From: Anderseniella sp039978075
Lineage (GTDB): Bacteria; Pseudomonadota; Alphaproteobacteria; Rhizobiales; Aestuariivirgaceae
Assembly: GCA_039978075.1 (NCBI GenBank)
Contig: JBDWCA010000005.1
Span: 564,489-628,488, forward strand
DNA: 64,000 bases
Direction: 5' to 3'
The position numbers were made by a program, and so were the translations under genes. Below are positions 51,472-60,588 of this stretch, piece after piece (position 1 is the stretch's first letter; every line of letters begins with the position of its first letter). The notes under the pieces are model-generated. The model was not told the DNA's origin. It saw nothing but the letters and a program-made list of their open reading frames with translations, and did no database searches.

Positions 51472-52651
51472 TCCGGGTATATTGGCAGGTGTCAGGGTGC
51501 TGGACTTCAGCCGTATGCTGTCCGGCCCTTACTGTACGATGATGCTGGCAGATCATGGTGCCGAGGTTATCAAGATCGAAAGCCCGGATGGGGATACCAG
51601 CCGCAGCAACGGGCCGTACCGCGACGATGACCCGGACCACCTGTGGGCGGGTTACTTTGTCAGTCTGAACCGCAGCAAGAAGAGTATCGTGCTCGATCTG
51701 AAATCAACCCAAGGCCGCGATGCCGCTTTGAAACTTGTAAAGGACGCCGATGTTCTGCTTGAGAATTACCGGCCCGGCGTCATGGAGCGGCTGGGCCTCG
51801 GTTATGATGAAGTTGCCAAAATCAATCCGAAACTGGTTTATGCGTCGATCAGCGGTTTTGGCAATCCACGCAACGGTGAAAGCCCCTATGCGAAATGGCC
51901 GTCCTACGATGTCGTCGCGCAAGCCATGGGCGGACTGATGTCGATCACCGGGCCCGATGCATCGACACCAATGAAGGCGGGCCCCGGCGTGGGTGATATT
52001 TTCACCGGCATGATGATGGCATTTGCGATCATTGCGGCACTGCGCCATGCCGAACGCAGCGGCGAAGGTCAGTTCGTCGACGTTGCGATGTATGATGCGA
52101 TGGTGAGCCTGTGTGAACGCATCATCTATCAGCAGGACATCGAGGCCGTTTCTCCGGTGCCCACCGGCAATGGCCATCCGCTGCTTGCGCCGTTTGGACT
52201 GTTTCCCGCCGCAGACGGTTTTATATCCATTGGCGTGGTCGACGATGCTTTCTGGCAAGCCCTGACGACTGCCATGGACATGCCCGGTCTGGCCGGCGAC
52301 AAGCGGTTTGCAGATAAGGCCGGCAGGCGAGAAAACGCGACACTGGTCAATGAAATCGTCAGGGGCTGGACAGCCCGGTTTACCAAGGCAGAGCTGGCGG
52401 CGAAGCTGGGTGGCAAGCTGCCGTTTGGCCCGGTCAACAATGCCCGGGACATTATGGAAGACCCACATGTTGCAGTGCGCGGGATGCTTGCGGAACTGGC
52501 TCATCCGACGCGTGGTGCGAAACCGTGGACTGTTGCAGCAAACCCGGTCCAGTTCAGCAAGACACCGGCTCCACCCCTCAAGTCCGCTCCGGTGCTGGGT
52601 GCCGACAATTCCCGGTATCTGGAACCCGGTTCAGGGAGTGAGGTAACATGA
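51461..52651 (+). CDS. CaiB/BaiF-family CoA-transferase
   Basis: 396 residues from the ATG at 51461 after AGGAGG. LAGVRVLDFSRMLSGPYCTMMLADHGAEVIKIE is the class III CoA-transferase start; VGDIFTGMMMAFAI contains the catalytic Asp equivalent to Asp169 of formyl-CoA transferase. It moves CoA between carboxylic acids; CaiB itself works on carnitinyl-CoA and crotonobetaine. Embedded between the hydrolase and the flavin reductase (ATGA overlap). Confidence 0.92.
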   Translation: MADNPGILAGVRVLDFSRMLSGPYCTMMLADHGAEVIKIESPDGDTSRSNGPYRDDDPDHLWAGYFVSLNRSKKSIVLDLKSTQGRDAALKLVKDADVLLENYRPGVMERLGLGYDEVAKINPKLVYASISGFGNPRNGESPYAKWPSYDVVAQAMGGLMSITGPDASTPMKAGPGVGDIFTGMMMAFAIIAALRHAERSGEGQFVDVAMYDAMVSLCERIIYQQDIEAVSPVPTGNGHPLLAPFGLFPAADGFISIGVVDDAFWQALTTAMDMPGLAGDKRFADKAGRRENATLVNEIVRGWTARFTKAELAAKLGGKLPFGPVNNARDIMEDPHVAVRGMLAELAHPTRGAKPWTVAANPVQFSKTPAPPLKSAPVLGADNSRYLEPGSGSEVT

Positions 52652-53574
52652 CCGGATCGCCGGATCCAAAGTTGCTTCGCGCAGCACTCAGCCAGTTCGC
52701 GACCGGCGTTACCATCATCGCGACGAAGGAGGAAGACGGGACACCGCGCGGCTTCACAGCCAACTCGTTTACGTCAGTGTCTCTCGACCCCCCATTGATA
52801 CTGGTTTGCATAGGCCGGTCGGCGGCCAGTTGCGATGTGTTCAGCGGTGCCCGGCATTTTTCCGTCAATGTCTTGGCGGAGGAGCAGAAGGACATTTCAG
52901 GCCTTTTCGCTTCGCAGCGGCCGGACAAGTTTGACATTGCTCCCTGGCATCAGGGCAAGACCGGCACGCCGGTGATTGATGATGCACTTGCCTGGTTTGA
53001 ATGCTCCCATCATGAACTGGTGGACGCTGGCGACCATGTGATCCTGATTGGCCAGGTTGAGGATTTCGGTCAGGGCAGGGGCCGGCCGTTGGGCTATTTT
53101 CGCGGTGCTTATTTTACACTTGGACTTGAAGATCCGCTTGTCGACGCCGTTGCACGAAACACCAACACCGTCATCGGAGCCGTATACGAGCAATCAGGCA
53201 GGGTGTTGCTTCAGGTAAATCCGGATACTGGTGATCTCGCTGTGCCCACAGTCGGTGACACAACAGCAAGCTCCAACCTGACAGATCTCAAACAGAAGTA
53301 TGACGAGACGCAGCTCAGCACAGCCATCGATTTTGTGTACGCAGTTTTTGAGGACAATCGTACCGGTCGGGTAACAATTTACTATCGCGGCCAGGCTTCC
53401 GGTCCAGCGCCGGCCGGCACACGATTCTTCGCTTTTGATGATATCCCCTTTGATCGCATCCGGGACAGTGCAATGCGTGACATGCTGGAACGCTATGTAA
53501 GTGAGGCGCGACAGGGAGGATTTGCCATCTATATGGGGGACGAAATTGAAGGAGTAGTCCGACCAGTTGGATAG
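52648..53574 (+). CDS. flavin reductase with extra C-terminal domain
   Basis: 308 residues against about 165-180 for simple flavin reductases. N-terminal flavin_reduct domain: LRAALSQFATGVTIIATKEEDGTPRGFTANSFTSVSLDPPLILVCI, HFSVNVLAEEQ, HHELVDAGDHVILIGQVEDF. Residues about 170-308 form a second domain (TVIGAVYEQSGRVLLQVNP, ATGRVTIYYRG-like TGRVTIYYRGQASG) resembling a Nudix fold without the catalytic Nudix box. It should supply FMNH2 to the LLM monooxygenase at 36304. Part of the ridA operon. Confidence 0.88.
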   Translation: MTGSPDPKLLRAALSQFATGVTIIATKEEDGTPRGFTANSFTSVSLDPPLILVCIGRSAASCDVFSGARHFSVNVLAEEQKDISGLFASQRPDKFDIAPWHQGKTGTPVIDDALAWFECSHHELVDAGDHVILIGQVEDFGQGRGRPLGYFRGAYFTLGLEDPLVDAVARNTNTVIGAVYEQSGRVLLQVNPDTGDLAVPTVGDTTASSNLTDLKQKYDETQLSTAIDFVYAVFEDNRTGRVTIYYRGQASGPAPAGTRFFAFDDIPFDRIRDSAMRDMLERYVSEARQGGFAIYMGDEIEGVVRPVG

Positions 53575-53619
53575 TCAACGATAACTGGCGATAACACACT
53601 GGATTTTCAGGAGGAAACT

Positions 53620-54222
53620 ATGAGCTTGCGGATCAGGAAACTTGTGACATTTGACGAGGACATTCTCTATGAAGGCGAAAAGGAAGCCAACCCACCCTTG
53701 CGCCTCATTGGTGTTGCTGCCGTGGTGAGAAATCCATGGGCAGGGCGCGGATATGTTGAAGACCTGAGGCCGGAAATCAAGTCCATGGGTCCGCAATTGG
53801 GCAAATTGCTTACAGACCGGATAATCGAGCTGGCTGGAGGCGGTGACAAGATTGAAGCTTATGGCAAGGCATGCATGGCTGGCACGGATTGCGAGTGGGA
53901 ACATGCATCGGCCCTGATCCATACACTGCATTTCGGCAACTTCTATCGCCACGCTGTCGATGCAAAGAGCTATCTGGGCTTCACCAACACCCGCGGGCCA
54001 GCCAATACACAACTCCAGATCCCGCTGATGGATAAAAACGATACCGGGCGGCGCTCGCATTATCTCACCGTGCAATTTTCGATCTACGATGCGCCTGCCG
54101 ACGATGAACTTATCGTTGCCTTTGGCGGCGCAACAGGTGGCAGGCCGCATCATCGCATTGGTGATCGATACCAGGACCTGGCAGACATTGGCGCGGATCT
54201 GGAGAATCCGGCCGGAGTGTAG
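53620..54222 (+). CDS. amino acid synthesis (AA_synth, PF06684) family protein
   Basis: 200 residues. RIRKLVTFDEDILYEGEKEANPPLRLIGVAAVVRNPWAGRGYVEDL, then GKACMAGTDCEWEHASALIHTLHFGN and SHYLTVQFSIYDAPADDELIVAFGGATGGRPHHRIGD match the family. No activity is known to me; the name comes from an old annotation. It often sits with LLM oxygenases and hydrolases in catabolic clusters, as here. Last gene of the ridA operon. Confidence 0.85.
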   Translation: MSLRIRKLVTFDEDILYEGEKEANPPLRLIGVAAVVRNPWAGRGYVEDLRPEIKSMGPQLGKLLTDRIIELAGGGDKIEAYGKACMAGTDCEWEHASALIHTLHFGNFYRHAVDAKSYLGFTNTRGPANTQLQIPLMDKNDTGRRSHYLTVQFSIYDAPADDELIVAFGGATGGRPHHRIGDRYQDLADIGADLENPAGV

Positions 54223-54567
54223 GGTCAGGACCCATCAATCTTGTGCATTCTGCGGGAGGATATTTTGCTTCTGACAAGGCGAAAGGGTGCAGGAAACCGT
54301 CCGGTTTTCAAGCCCTTTCAACGATGTCGGGGGCAAAATAAACCCCGCCCTTCGGGTTTGAAGGAAAACACCCGCCTGAAGTCGAAAAATGCTCGACAAG
54401 GCACAAAGCCTTTTCTTGCGCTTTTTCCATCATAGTACTCCCCCGGAATCTTCATATTTCTGCAGTTTTCGCTGTTTTTTCCCGTGTATCAGTGAAATGC
54501 CACCGGAGACTGGTTCGCAGTAGACTGCACACACCACCGACCTATCGTTCATGGAGCCGAGTTGCAG
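54223..54567. other. convergent intergenic region with a terminator-like hairpin
   Basis: 345 bp between converging genes, no gene seen. A hairpin AAACCC (54340-54345) with GGGTTT (54354-54359) around CGCCCTTC may stop transcription from either side. The rest is featureless. Confidence 0.45.
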
Positions 54568-56679
54568 TCAACCCGAGAGCTTGTTTTTAAAGACGTTCTC
54601 TAAAAGCTGCGAAATGTTGTTATCGAAATTGTTCCAGGGCAGGCAGCCACAGAACGTAATTGATCCGACGGCAAATACCGATCCGCCGCCTGGCACATCA
54701 AAATGAACGATGTCGGATCTAAGAGCGTCTTTTTCCGTTCCCCCGGTCAGGTTGGTAAGGTGGGTCAGTTGCTCCTCAGGCACAAGCATGAATTCATCAT
54801 CACGAGTTATGGAACGTGCCAACAAAACTGCGTTTTCCGGTGTGCCTAATCTATAGTCGATGTGGTCAAGTTCGAAGCCGGCTGCCCCTCCGCCGGAGTA
54901 TCCGAAGTCGCCCAGGACATCATCTGCGATACCGTCGAATACCCATTCGAATTCGGGATCAGTACAAACTCGTTTATATGGATCACCAACAAATTCACCC
55001 TGAGCAGCAAAGCCAATTCCAACCAGTTCCTGCGGTGGGCGGGCGTTTCTGCGCCACAATCCACCATAACCGCCATCGAATGCGTTGTAATATTCGCCCG
55101 GCTCAGCTGCCCAGGCGCGCAGGCCGTCTTCAGCCCGGCGGATTTCCAGTATGCTGTCGTTATCACTGTGCACCGCAATGCGCCAGTAAAACCCGTTTGC
55201 TCCAAGATACAGAAGATGGCCCCCACCGTCCCGGTAGTCCTGCAACGCATCCAGTGTCTGTGCCGTATGGTATTCAGGGTGCGATCCGGTCGTCACCGCT
55301 TCATATCCTTTTATTGCAGATACACCATCGCGATGCAGGTCCCTGTCCGTCACAATATCATATTCAATGCCCTTGGCATGCAGCCAGCTAATCAAATGGC
55401 TATCTGCCTGAAAATGCCTGAGGCCTGAGCATGGTGTTGCTCCAAATGTAAGGAAACCCGGACGCAGATTAAACAAGGGGCGGCGATGCGAAGCGTGGCA
55501 AATGCCGGCGCCGTCGGAATGATAGTTGTATGTCGACAAGCCATAGGACCGGTGATTTGCGGGGTTGTGTGGATAGGCACCCCATGCGTCCATTCGCTCC
55601 TGCCATTCAGGCGCATAGTCCGGTCGCGCGTGGTTGCCATAAATGGTATAGGTAAAAGTCGATACCAGGACACAGAGCTTCGCGTTGGGCTTGCCAAGGG
55701 GACGCGTCACGAAAAACGGGATCGCGTCTTCGCTGCCGTCACAACTCAAATGCATCACATATATGCCGGACGGCATGTCCTCAGGTATCGTGAATGTGAA
55801 ATCCGTGTCCCATTCGAAGTCATAGATATCATCGTCGTGGAAATGAATTGCCGCGTAGTGTTCAGGCTTGTGAGTCCAGTTCATTTCGGATGCATCCCAG
55901 GCGGAACTCGTCATGGCCCGCGCAGGATAGTTCACAAGTTTCAGATCAGGCCCTGCAGAGGCTATGGCTTTCGTTGTCGAGATTTCCCTTGAGAAATCCC
56001 ACGCTGCAACGGTTTTGCCATCAACGGAAAGCCAGGGTGCTTCAATCTTGCCGTTGAAATGGTCAATTGCCTTGTCATTCTCCAGCCGGGCGGCAATCAC
56101 CGGAAATCCTGAAACCGAAAGATCGGTCGTGAGTGCAGCTTCGCATTGCGATGATCGCTGACCATCCCGTTCCAGGGATGTCAGCTGGATTATCGCTTTG
56201 TTGGAAGTAATCTTCACATCCATCCGGGACCACTTCCGCGGCACCGGCTGCAGGTTTGAGACAATTTCCTGGTCGCCAAGCCGCAACACCAATAGTCCGG
56301 ACGTTGACAGAGAAAGCGTTAAATGTCCGACGCTCAGGACCGCTTGTTCGTGATCGCAAACAAGCGTCGGGTAAATCACAGCACCAAGAGAGATTTCATC
56401 TTGTGCCGTTGCTGAAACTCTGGCGACGCCAACGCCATAAGAACCCGGATAAAAAGGCTGATGAATTGATGGAAAGGTTGCTGGCGCGAAGTATTCAGAA
56501 GCATCTTGTTCCACAATTTCCTGGCCGGCGGGGTTGGGGTCCGCGCTGATCGATCGGGTGAGGTGCGCAGCGTATGGCAAGGAAGATGCAGACGACACTT
56601 TGAAATTCAGGCTCTCGCCGGCGCGCGCTTCCAGCCTGTCCACATATCCCAGCAGCGGCGGGTTCGGGTCTTGTCTCAT
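54568..56679 (-). CDS. N,N-dimethylformamidase-like large subunit
   Basis: 703 residues from the ATG at 56677-56679, which overlaps the dctM stop as ATGA; an upstream start would add 14. A beta-rich, LamG-like region comes first (about 120-240), then the DMFase large-subunit C-terminal domain (PF20254): SGIYVMHLSCDG, FTYTIYGNHARPDYAPEW, STYNYHSDG, KGIEYDIVTDRDLHRDG, TTGSHPEYHT, GGHLLYLGANGFYWR. Known DMFase has a mononuclear iron held by two Tyr and one Glu; candidates here are Tyr440, Tyr470 and Glu551. It would hydrolyse an N-substituted formamide or amide. No small DMFase subunit gene is adjacent. Confidence 0.83.
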   Translation of the reverse strand: MRQDPNPPLLGYVDRLEARAGESLNFKVSSASSLPYAAHLTRSISADPNPAGQEIVEQDASEYFAPATFPSIHQPFYPGSYGVGVARVSATAQDEISLGAVIYPTLVCDHEQAVLSVGHLTLSLSTSGLLVLRLGDQEIVSNLQPVPRKWSRMDVKITSNKAIIQLTSLERDGQRSSQCEAALTTDLSVSGFPVIAARLENDKAIDHFNGKIEAPWLSVDGKTVAAWDFSREISTTKAIASAGPDLKLVNYPARAMTSSAWDASEMNWTHKPEHYAAIHFHDDDIYDFEWDTDFTFTIPEDMPSGIYVMHLSCDGSEDAIPFFVTRPLGKPNAKLCVLVSTFTYTIYGNHARPDYAPEWQERMDAWGAYPHNPANHRSYGLSTYNYHSDGAGICHASHRRPLFNLRPGFLTFGATPCSGLRHFQADSHLISWLHAKGIEYDIVTDRDLHRDGVSAIKGYEAVTTGSHPEYHTAQTLDALQDYRDGGGHLLYLGANGFYWRIAVHSDNDSILEIRRAEDGLRAWAAEPGEYYNAFDGGYGGLWRRNARPPQELVGIGFAAQGEFVGDPYKRVCTDPEFEWVFDGIADDVLGDFGYSGGGAAGFELDHIDYRLGTPENAVLLARSITRDDEFMLVPEEQLTHLTNLTGGTEKDALRSDIVHFDVPGGGSVFAVGSITFCGCLPWNNFDNNISQLLENVFKNKLSG

Positions 56680-57968
56680 CGCATCGGTCCATAGACTAGA
56701 TCTGGAAGGTATGTGACCCATTCGTTGAAGAATACCAGCAACAGGATCATCGCGACATAAGGAATGAGTAACGGCAGGACACCGACCGAAATATCCTCAA
56801 TTGTGATGTTGCTGATTCGAGCGGCAACGAACAGGTTTACACCTATAGGTGGCGTCAGGAAGCCAATTTCACAGGTCATTACCGTAAAGATACCGAATAC
56901 AACCGGGTCAATTCCAAGGCTCGTGGCCAGTGGAAAAAAGACTGCTGTAAAAATGATGATCTGCGGAATGCTCTCCAGCCACATACCGACAACGATATAG
57001 AATGCGCCTATCAAAAGCATCACTGCCCATGGATGGGCTGCCAACCCCTGGAACAACGCCAACACGGCAGCAGGAATATCGAAAATCGTAACGAGCTGTC
57101 CAAATGCTTTTGTGGAGCCCAGGATGAACAAAACGGTACCGATCACGATCGCGGTGAACTTGAAGGCATGAAAAAGCTTGGCCCAGGTCAGGCCTTTGTA
57201 GATGAAGAGACCAACAAACAAACCATAGGCTACCGCTACTCCTGCTGCTTCGGACGGTGTGAAGATGCCGGCGTAGATTCCGCCCAGGATAATAACCGGA
57301 GCCATGACTGCCCACTTGCCGTCCCACAGGGCCTCCAGAAGCGGGGTCCAGCGGAACTTTTCGCCGCTTCCACCGTAACCGTTTCGCAGGGAGATCACGA
57401 ACACGACAACCATCAACATCAGACCCAGCAGGATACCCGGCACAATGCCGGCCAGGAACAGACGCGGGATCGAGACGTCGGTTACCAGTGCGAAAATGAT
57501 CAAGAGGTTCGACGGTGGTATCATGGATCCCAATGCACCGGCCGCAGCCGCTATCGCGCCAGCGAAGCGGGAACGATAGCCTTCTTCCTGCATGGCAGGA
57601 ATTGTAATGGAGCCAATGGCGGCAGTCGTCGCGGGTCCAGAGCCAGACAGGGCAGCAAAAAACATACATGCCACCACTGTGACCAATCCCAACCCGCCCT
57701 TGTAAGCCCCCACGAGCTTCTGGGCGATGTTCACCAGCTTTTCAGACATGCCGCCTTGTTCCATGAGCTGACCGGCAAGAATGAACAATGGAATAGTGAC
57801 CAATGGAAAAGGTTCAAATGCTGTCCATGCAGCCTGCGCCATCAGCGTCATTGGGATGTCTGCAATAATCAGACCCGCGACGGTCGCGATACCGGCTGCA
57901 AATGGAATTGGGACACCAATGGCCATCGTAAGAACGAAGACCATGGCCATGACAATTGGGCCATTCAT
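56676..57968 (-). CDS. TRAP transporter large permease (DctM/SiaM type)
   Basis: 430 residues from the ATG at 57966-57968, overlapping dctQ by 4 bases. About twelve membrane segments; family blocks IPFAAGIATVAGLI, ALSGSGPATTAAIGSITIPAM, GALGSMIPPSNLLIIFALVTDVSI, FTPSEAAGVAVAYGL, TPPIGVNLFVAARIS. It carries a carboxylate-type solute with Na+, fed by the binding protein. Confidence 0.94.
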   Translation of the reverse strand: MNGPIVMAMVFVLTMAIGVPIPFAAGIATVAGLIIADIPMTLMAQAAWTAFEPFPLVTIPLFILAGQLMEQGGMSEKLVNIAQKLVGAYKGGLGLVTVVACMFFAALSGSGPATTAAIGSITIPAMQEEGYRSRFAGAIAAAAGALGSMIPPSNLLIIFALVTDVSIPRLFLAGIVPGILLGLMLMVVVFVISLRNGYGGSGEKFRWTPLLEALWDGKWAVMAPVIILGGIYAGIFTPSEAAGVAVAYGLFVGLFIYKGLTWAKLFHAFKFTAIVIGTVLFILGSTKAFGQLVTIFDIPAAVLALFQGLAAHPWAVMLLIGAFYIVVGMWLESIPQIIIFTAVFFPLATSLGIDPVVFGIFTVMTCEIGFLTPPIGVNLFVAARISNITIEDISVGVLPLLIPYVAMILLLVFFNEWVTYLPDLVYGPMR

Positions 57969-58447
57969 AGCGGCAGCTCCCTGAATCCGTCCGCTCGCCA
58001 CCGCCAGTAGACCTGCAGTATTCGAAACAGCATGAGGCAGAAGAGAGCCGGGATGAACATCTGAATCCACCGCTGCTCGATGCCCAGTCCCGGTGTTTGA
58101 TAAGTCACCTTGAACAGCAATTGGGTGTATGTCGTTGTTTGCACGATCATGAAAATCACGAAGCCGACCCAAAGCAGGTCGGCCAGGACAATCGAGCAAA
58201 TTTGCAGCGGGCGAGGAAGGCGACTGACCAGCAAGGTGATACGAATATGCGCCCGGTCCCTTACCGCCATGGTCGCGCCGAGGTAGACAGCGAAGATCAT
58301 CCCGTAAACGGCAGTTTCTTCTGCCCAGGCAGACGCTGTATGGAACACGAAGCGCTGTACAACCTGCAGCAGTACCGATCCAACGACCACACTCAAAAAG
58401 AAAGTGCACAAGACCTCTTCAAAATAGCGGTCGAGCTTGGACAGCAT
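57965..58447 (-). CDS. TRAP transporter small permease (DctQ type)
   Basis: 160 residues from the ATG at 58445-58447, after AGGAGG; an upstream in-frame start would add 14. Four membrane helices, with the family segments LLQVVQRFVFHTASAWAEETAVYGMIFAVYLGATMAVRDRAHIRI. Partner of DctM. Confidence 0.92.
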   Translation of the reverse strand: MLSKLDRYFEEVLCTFFLSVVVGSVLLQVVQRFVFHTASAWAEETAVYGMIFAVYLGATMAVRDRAHIRITLLVSRLPRPLQICSIVLADLLWVGFVIFMIVQTTTYTQLLFKVTYQTPGLGIEQRWIQMFIPALFCLMLFRILQVYWRWRADGFRELPL

Positions 58448-58530
58448 CTCAGCCTCCTGTGAAAGGTGGGTTGAAAGGGAGGCGCGCAACCTGATTGGAG
58501 ACGCGCCTCCAAGTTCTCAGGGAGATTGGG

Positions 58531-59529
58531 CTAGTTCGCTGCAGAACGTATTGCAGTTACTAGATCGGTGAACTCGGCGCCTTTGTCAGAAGCGTATTTG
58601 TCCTGGACCCGTTGACCGGCGGCGATGAAATCGCTCCGGTCAAACTCAGCGGTTTTCATGCCGCCTTCACCTGTCAAAAAGGTCCGGATTTTACCAATCT
58701 TCTTGGTCATGTCGTCTTTTTGGAAGATGCCGGCGTCTCGTGCTGCCTTCAGCACCGCTTCCTTTTGTGCATCGTCCAACTTACCCATAATTCGCTCACT
58801 CGCGAACAGCGGGGAAAAGTAGGAAAAATGCTCCAGCACGGTAAAGTGCGGCATGATTTCATAGAACTTCTGCGATTTGATAAAGGACGTTCCGTTGTCA
58901 GCGCCTTCTACTGTACCGGTTTGAAGAGCAGTCGGTGTATCGGCCCACGGCAGCGGGATCGGGGCCGCTCCAAACTCGGTGAAGGTGTCGATCATGACCT
59001 GGTTCTTTGGAACACGAACCTTGAGACCCTTCATGTCTTCCATTTTTGTGATGGGGTTTCGGGAGTTGTAGAAATCGCGGTCGCCTACAAAACCGTAAGT
59101 CAGCAGATGCACACCGGTAGCCTTGTGCAGCGAAGCGGCGAACTTCGCCCCAACTTCTCCTTCGAGAACGCGGTAAGCATGATCTTTGTCTTTGAAAATA
59201 TAAGGGAGAACAAATGCGTCCATCAACGGAAAGTGCGGGGAAATGTTGTTGCCGGTGATGATGTGCATGTCGACTGTGCCGAGTTGCATTGCCTTGAATG
59301 CTTCGTCCTCGCCCATCAGCTGCCCACAGCAGCGCACTTTCACGTCGATCGAGCCACCGGAATACTGTTCGGCCAGTTCCTCAAACTTGTTGGCAAGCAC
59401 AGAGTAGGAGCTTCCCTCGGCGGCCGCATAGCCGAGATTGATTACAACGTCATCTGCAAGGGCTGTTTGTGCCGAAAAAACAATGGCTGCAACTGATGCA
59501 ACAATAGATGTGAACTTCAACTTCTTCAT
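58531..59529 (-). CDS. TRAP transporter periplasmic binding protein (DctP type)
   Basis: 332 residues from the ATG at 59527-59529 after GGGAGGAAAG. Signal peptide 1-25 (VFSAQTALA). DctP fold: VVINLGYAAAEGSSYSVLANKFEELAEQYSGGSIDVKV, DMKGLKVRVPKNQVMIDTFTEFGAAPIPLPWADTPTALQTGTVEGADN, with the carboxylate-binding Arg in LKVRVP. It starts the TRAP-DMFase-like operon and faces the LysR regulator. Confidence 0.94.
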   Translation of the reverse strand: MKKLKFTSIVASVAAIVFSAQTALADDVVINLGYAAAEGSSYSVLANKFEELAEQYSGGSIDVKVRCCGQLMGEDEAFKAMQLGTVDMHIITGNNISPHFPLMDAFVLPYIFKDKDHAYRVLEGEVGAKFAASLHKATGVHLLTYGFVGDRDFYNSRNPITKMEDMKGLKVRVPKNQVMIDTFTEFGAAPIPLPWADTPTALQTGTVEGADNGTSFIKSQKFYEIMPHFTVLEHFSYFSPLFASERIMGKLDDAQKEAVLKAARDAGIFQKDDMTKKIGKIRTFLTGEGGMKTAEFDRSDFIAAGQRVQDKYASDKGAEFTDLVTAIRSAAN

Positions 59530-59616
59530 GATGCTTTCCTCCCGATTTTTTTATCCTTCGGCTTGGTCGCCGAAAGTTAACCAGGATTAGTTGCACAGTT
59601 TTTGTTGCCGGTATAA

Positions 59617-59639
59617 TATCAATTGGGTCAGTATTGATA
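59617..59639. promoter_or_regulatory. LysR-type operator between TRAP operon and lysR
   Basis: TATCAAT at 59617-59623 and ATTGATA at 59633-59639 with a 9-bp spacer, including T-N11-A, 14 bp upstream of the LysR start. Fits a LysR-family binding site for the divergent operons. Confidence 0.6.
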
Positions 59640-59652
59640 CGTTTTGGGCATC

Positions 59653-60552
59653 ATGAAATTTGGCCTCAGACATATGCGCTATTTCATTGCGGTCGCCGAG
59701 GAACTTCATTTTCGGCGGGCAGCGGAACGGTTGGGGGTGGCGCAACCAGCGTTAAGCCGTGCAATTCAGCATCTGGAGCTGGAACTCGGGATTGTGCTGT
59801 TCGAAAGGAGCAACCGTCAGGTTGCGCTAACAAGTGCTGGCCGGGAGTTCCTCAACGGCTCGCGTGGAATTATGAATGCGGTGGATCACACGGTCGAGAA
59901 TGCGCGCCAGGTGCATAGTGGTCAGAAAGGAACATTGCGCATCGGGTATACGGACTTCGCCATAGCAGGCGCGCTTCCAAACCTGTTGCGGGCGTTCCGC
60001 AAAGATCACCCGGGTATCACCCTGCAGCCTCATCATGACGTGACCAGAACACAGTTGGAAAAGTTGGATGCGGGATTGCTCGATATCGGGTTTGTGACGG
60101 GGCCGGTCAGCATAGAGGGCTATGTGCAAATCCTGGTTCAGAAGGACAGGTTCGTTTGTTTCGTTCATGAAAACCATCCCCTTGCGGGCCGAAAATCGAT
60201 TGAGCTGGCTGAACTTGCCAATGAGGAATTTGTGCATGGTCCATACCGGGACTGGGAGCATTTTTATTCCTACCTCATGCCGTTGTGCAGGGAGGCCGGG
60301 TTCATGCCGAACATTGTGCAGGAAGCATTCAACTCAGACGGGATACTGGGTCTTGTTGCAAGTGGAATGGGGATCACCATTCTAACTGAAAGTTCTCAAT
60401 CCACTGCAATCAATGGTCTCAAATCAATACCTGTTGCTCACATTTCCCAGCGGCTGGACACTGTGGCCATCTGGAACGGCAATTCAAAAGATCATTGCAC
60501 CGGGCAACTGGTCGAGTTCTTGCGCAAGCACGAGTTGGATTTAGAGGGGTAA
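59653..60552 (+). CDS. LysR-family transcriptional regulator
   Basis: 299 residues from the ATG at 59653. HTH LRHMRYFIAVAEELHFRRAAERLGVAQPALSRAIQHLELELG, effector domain from about residue 90 (GTLRIGYTDFAIAGALPNLLRAF). Divergent from the TRAP operon, whose transport solute or its product is the likely inducer. Confidence 0.93.
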   Translation: MKFGLRHMRYFIAVAEELHFRRAAERLGVAQPALSRAIQHLELELGIVLFERSNRQVALTSAGREFLNGSRGIMNAVDHTVENARQVHSGQKGTLRIGYTDFAIAGALPNLLRAFRKDHPGITLQPHHDVTRTQLEKLDAGLLDIGFVTGPVSIEGYVQILVQKDRFVCFVHENHPLAGRKSIELAELANEEFVHGPYRDWEHFYSYLMPLCREAGFMPNIVQEAFNSDGILGLVASGMGITILTESSQSTAINGLKSIPVAHISQRLDTVAIWNGNSKDHCTGQLVEFLRKHELDLEG

Positions 60553-60588
60553 TTTCCTTCTCGTCTGGATCCGCACACACCACCATCC

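Noticed and set aside
54568..56679. Large protein as a sugar hydrolase because of the beta-rich, LamG-like N-terminal part
   Set aside because: The C-terminal half carries the DMFase large-subunit blocks and no glycosidase motifs.
57033..58010. A 325-codon plus-strand frame rich in His, Gln and Arg
   Set aside because: Antisense to dctM; composition is that of a reversed membrane protein gene.
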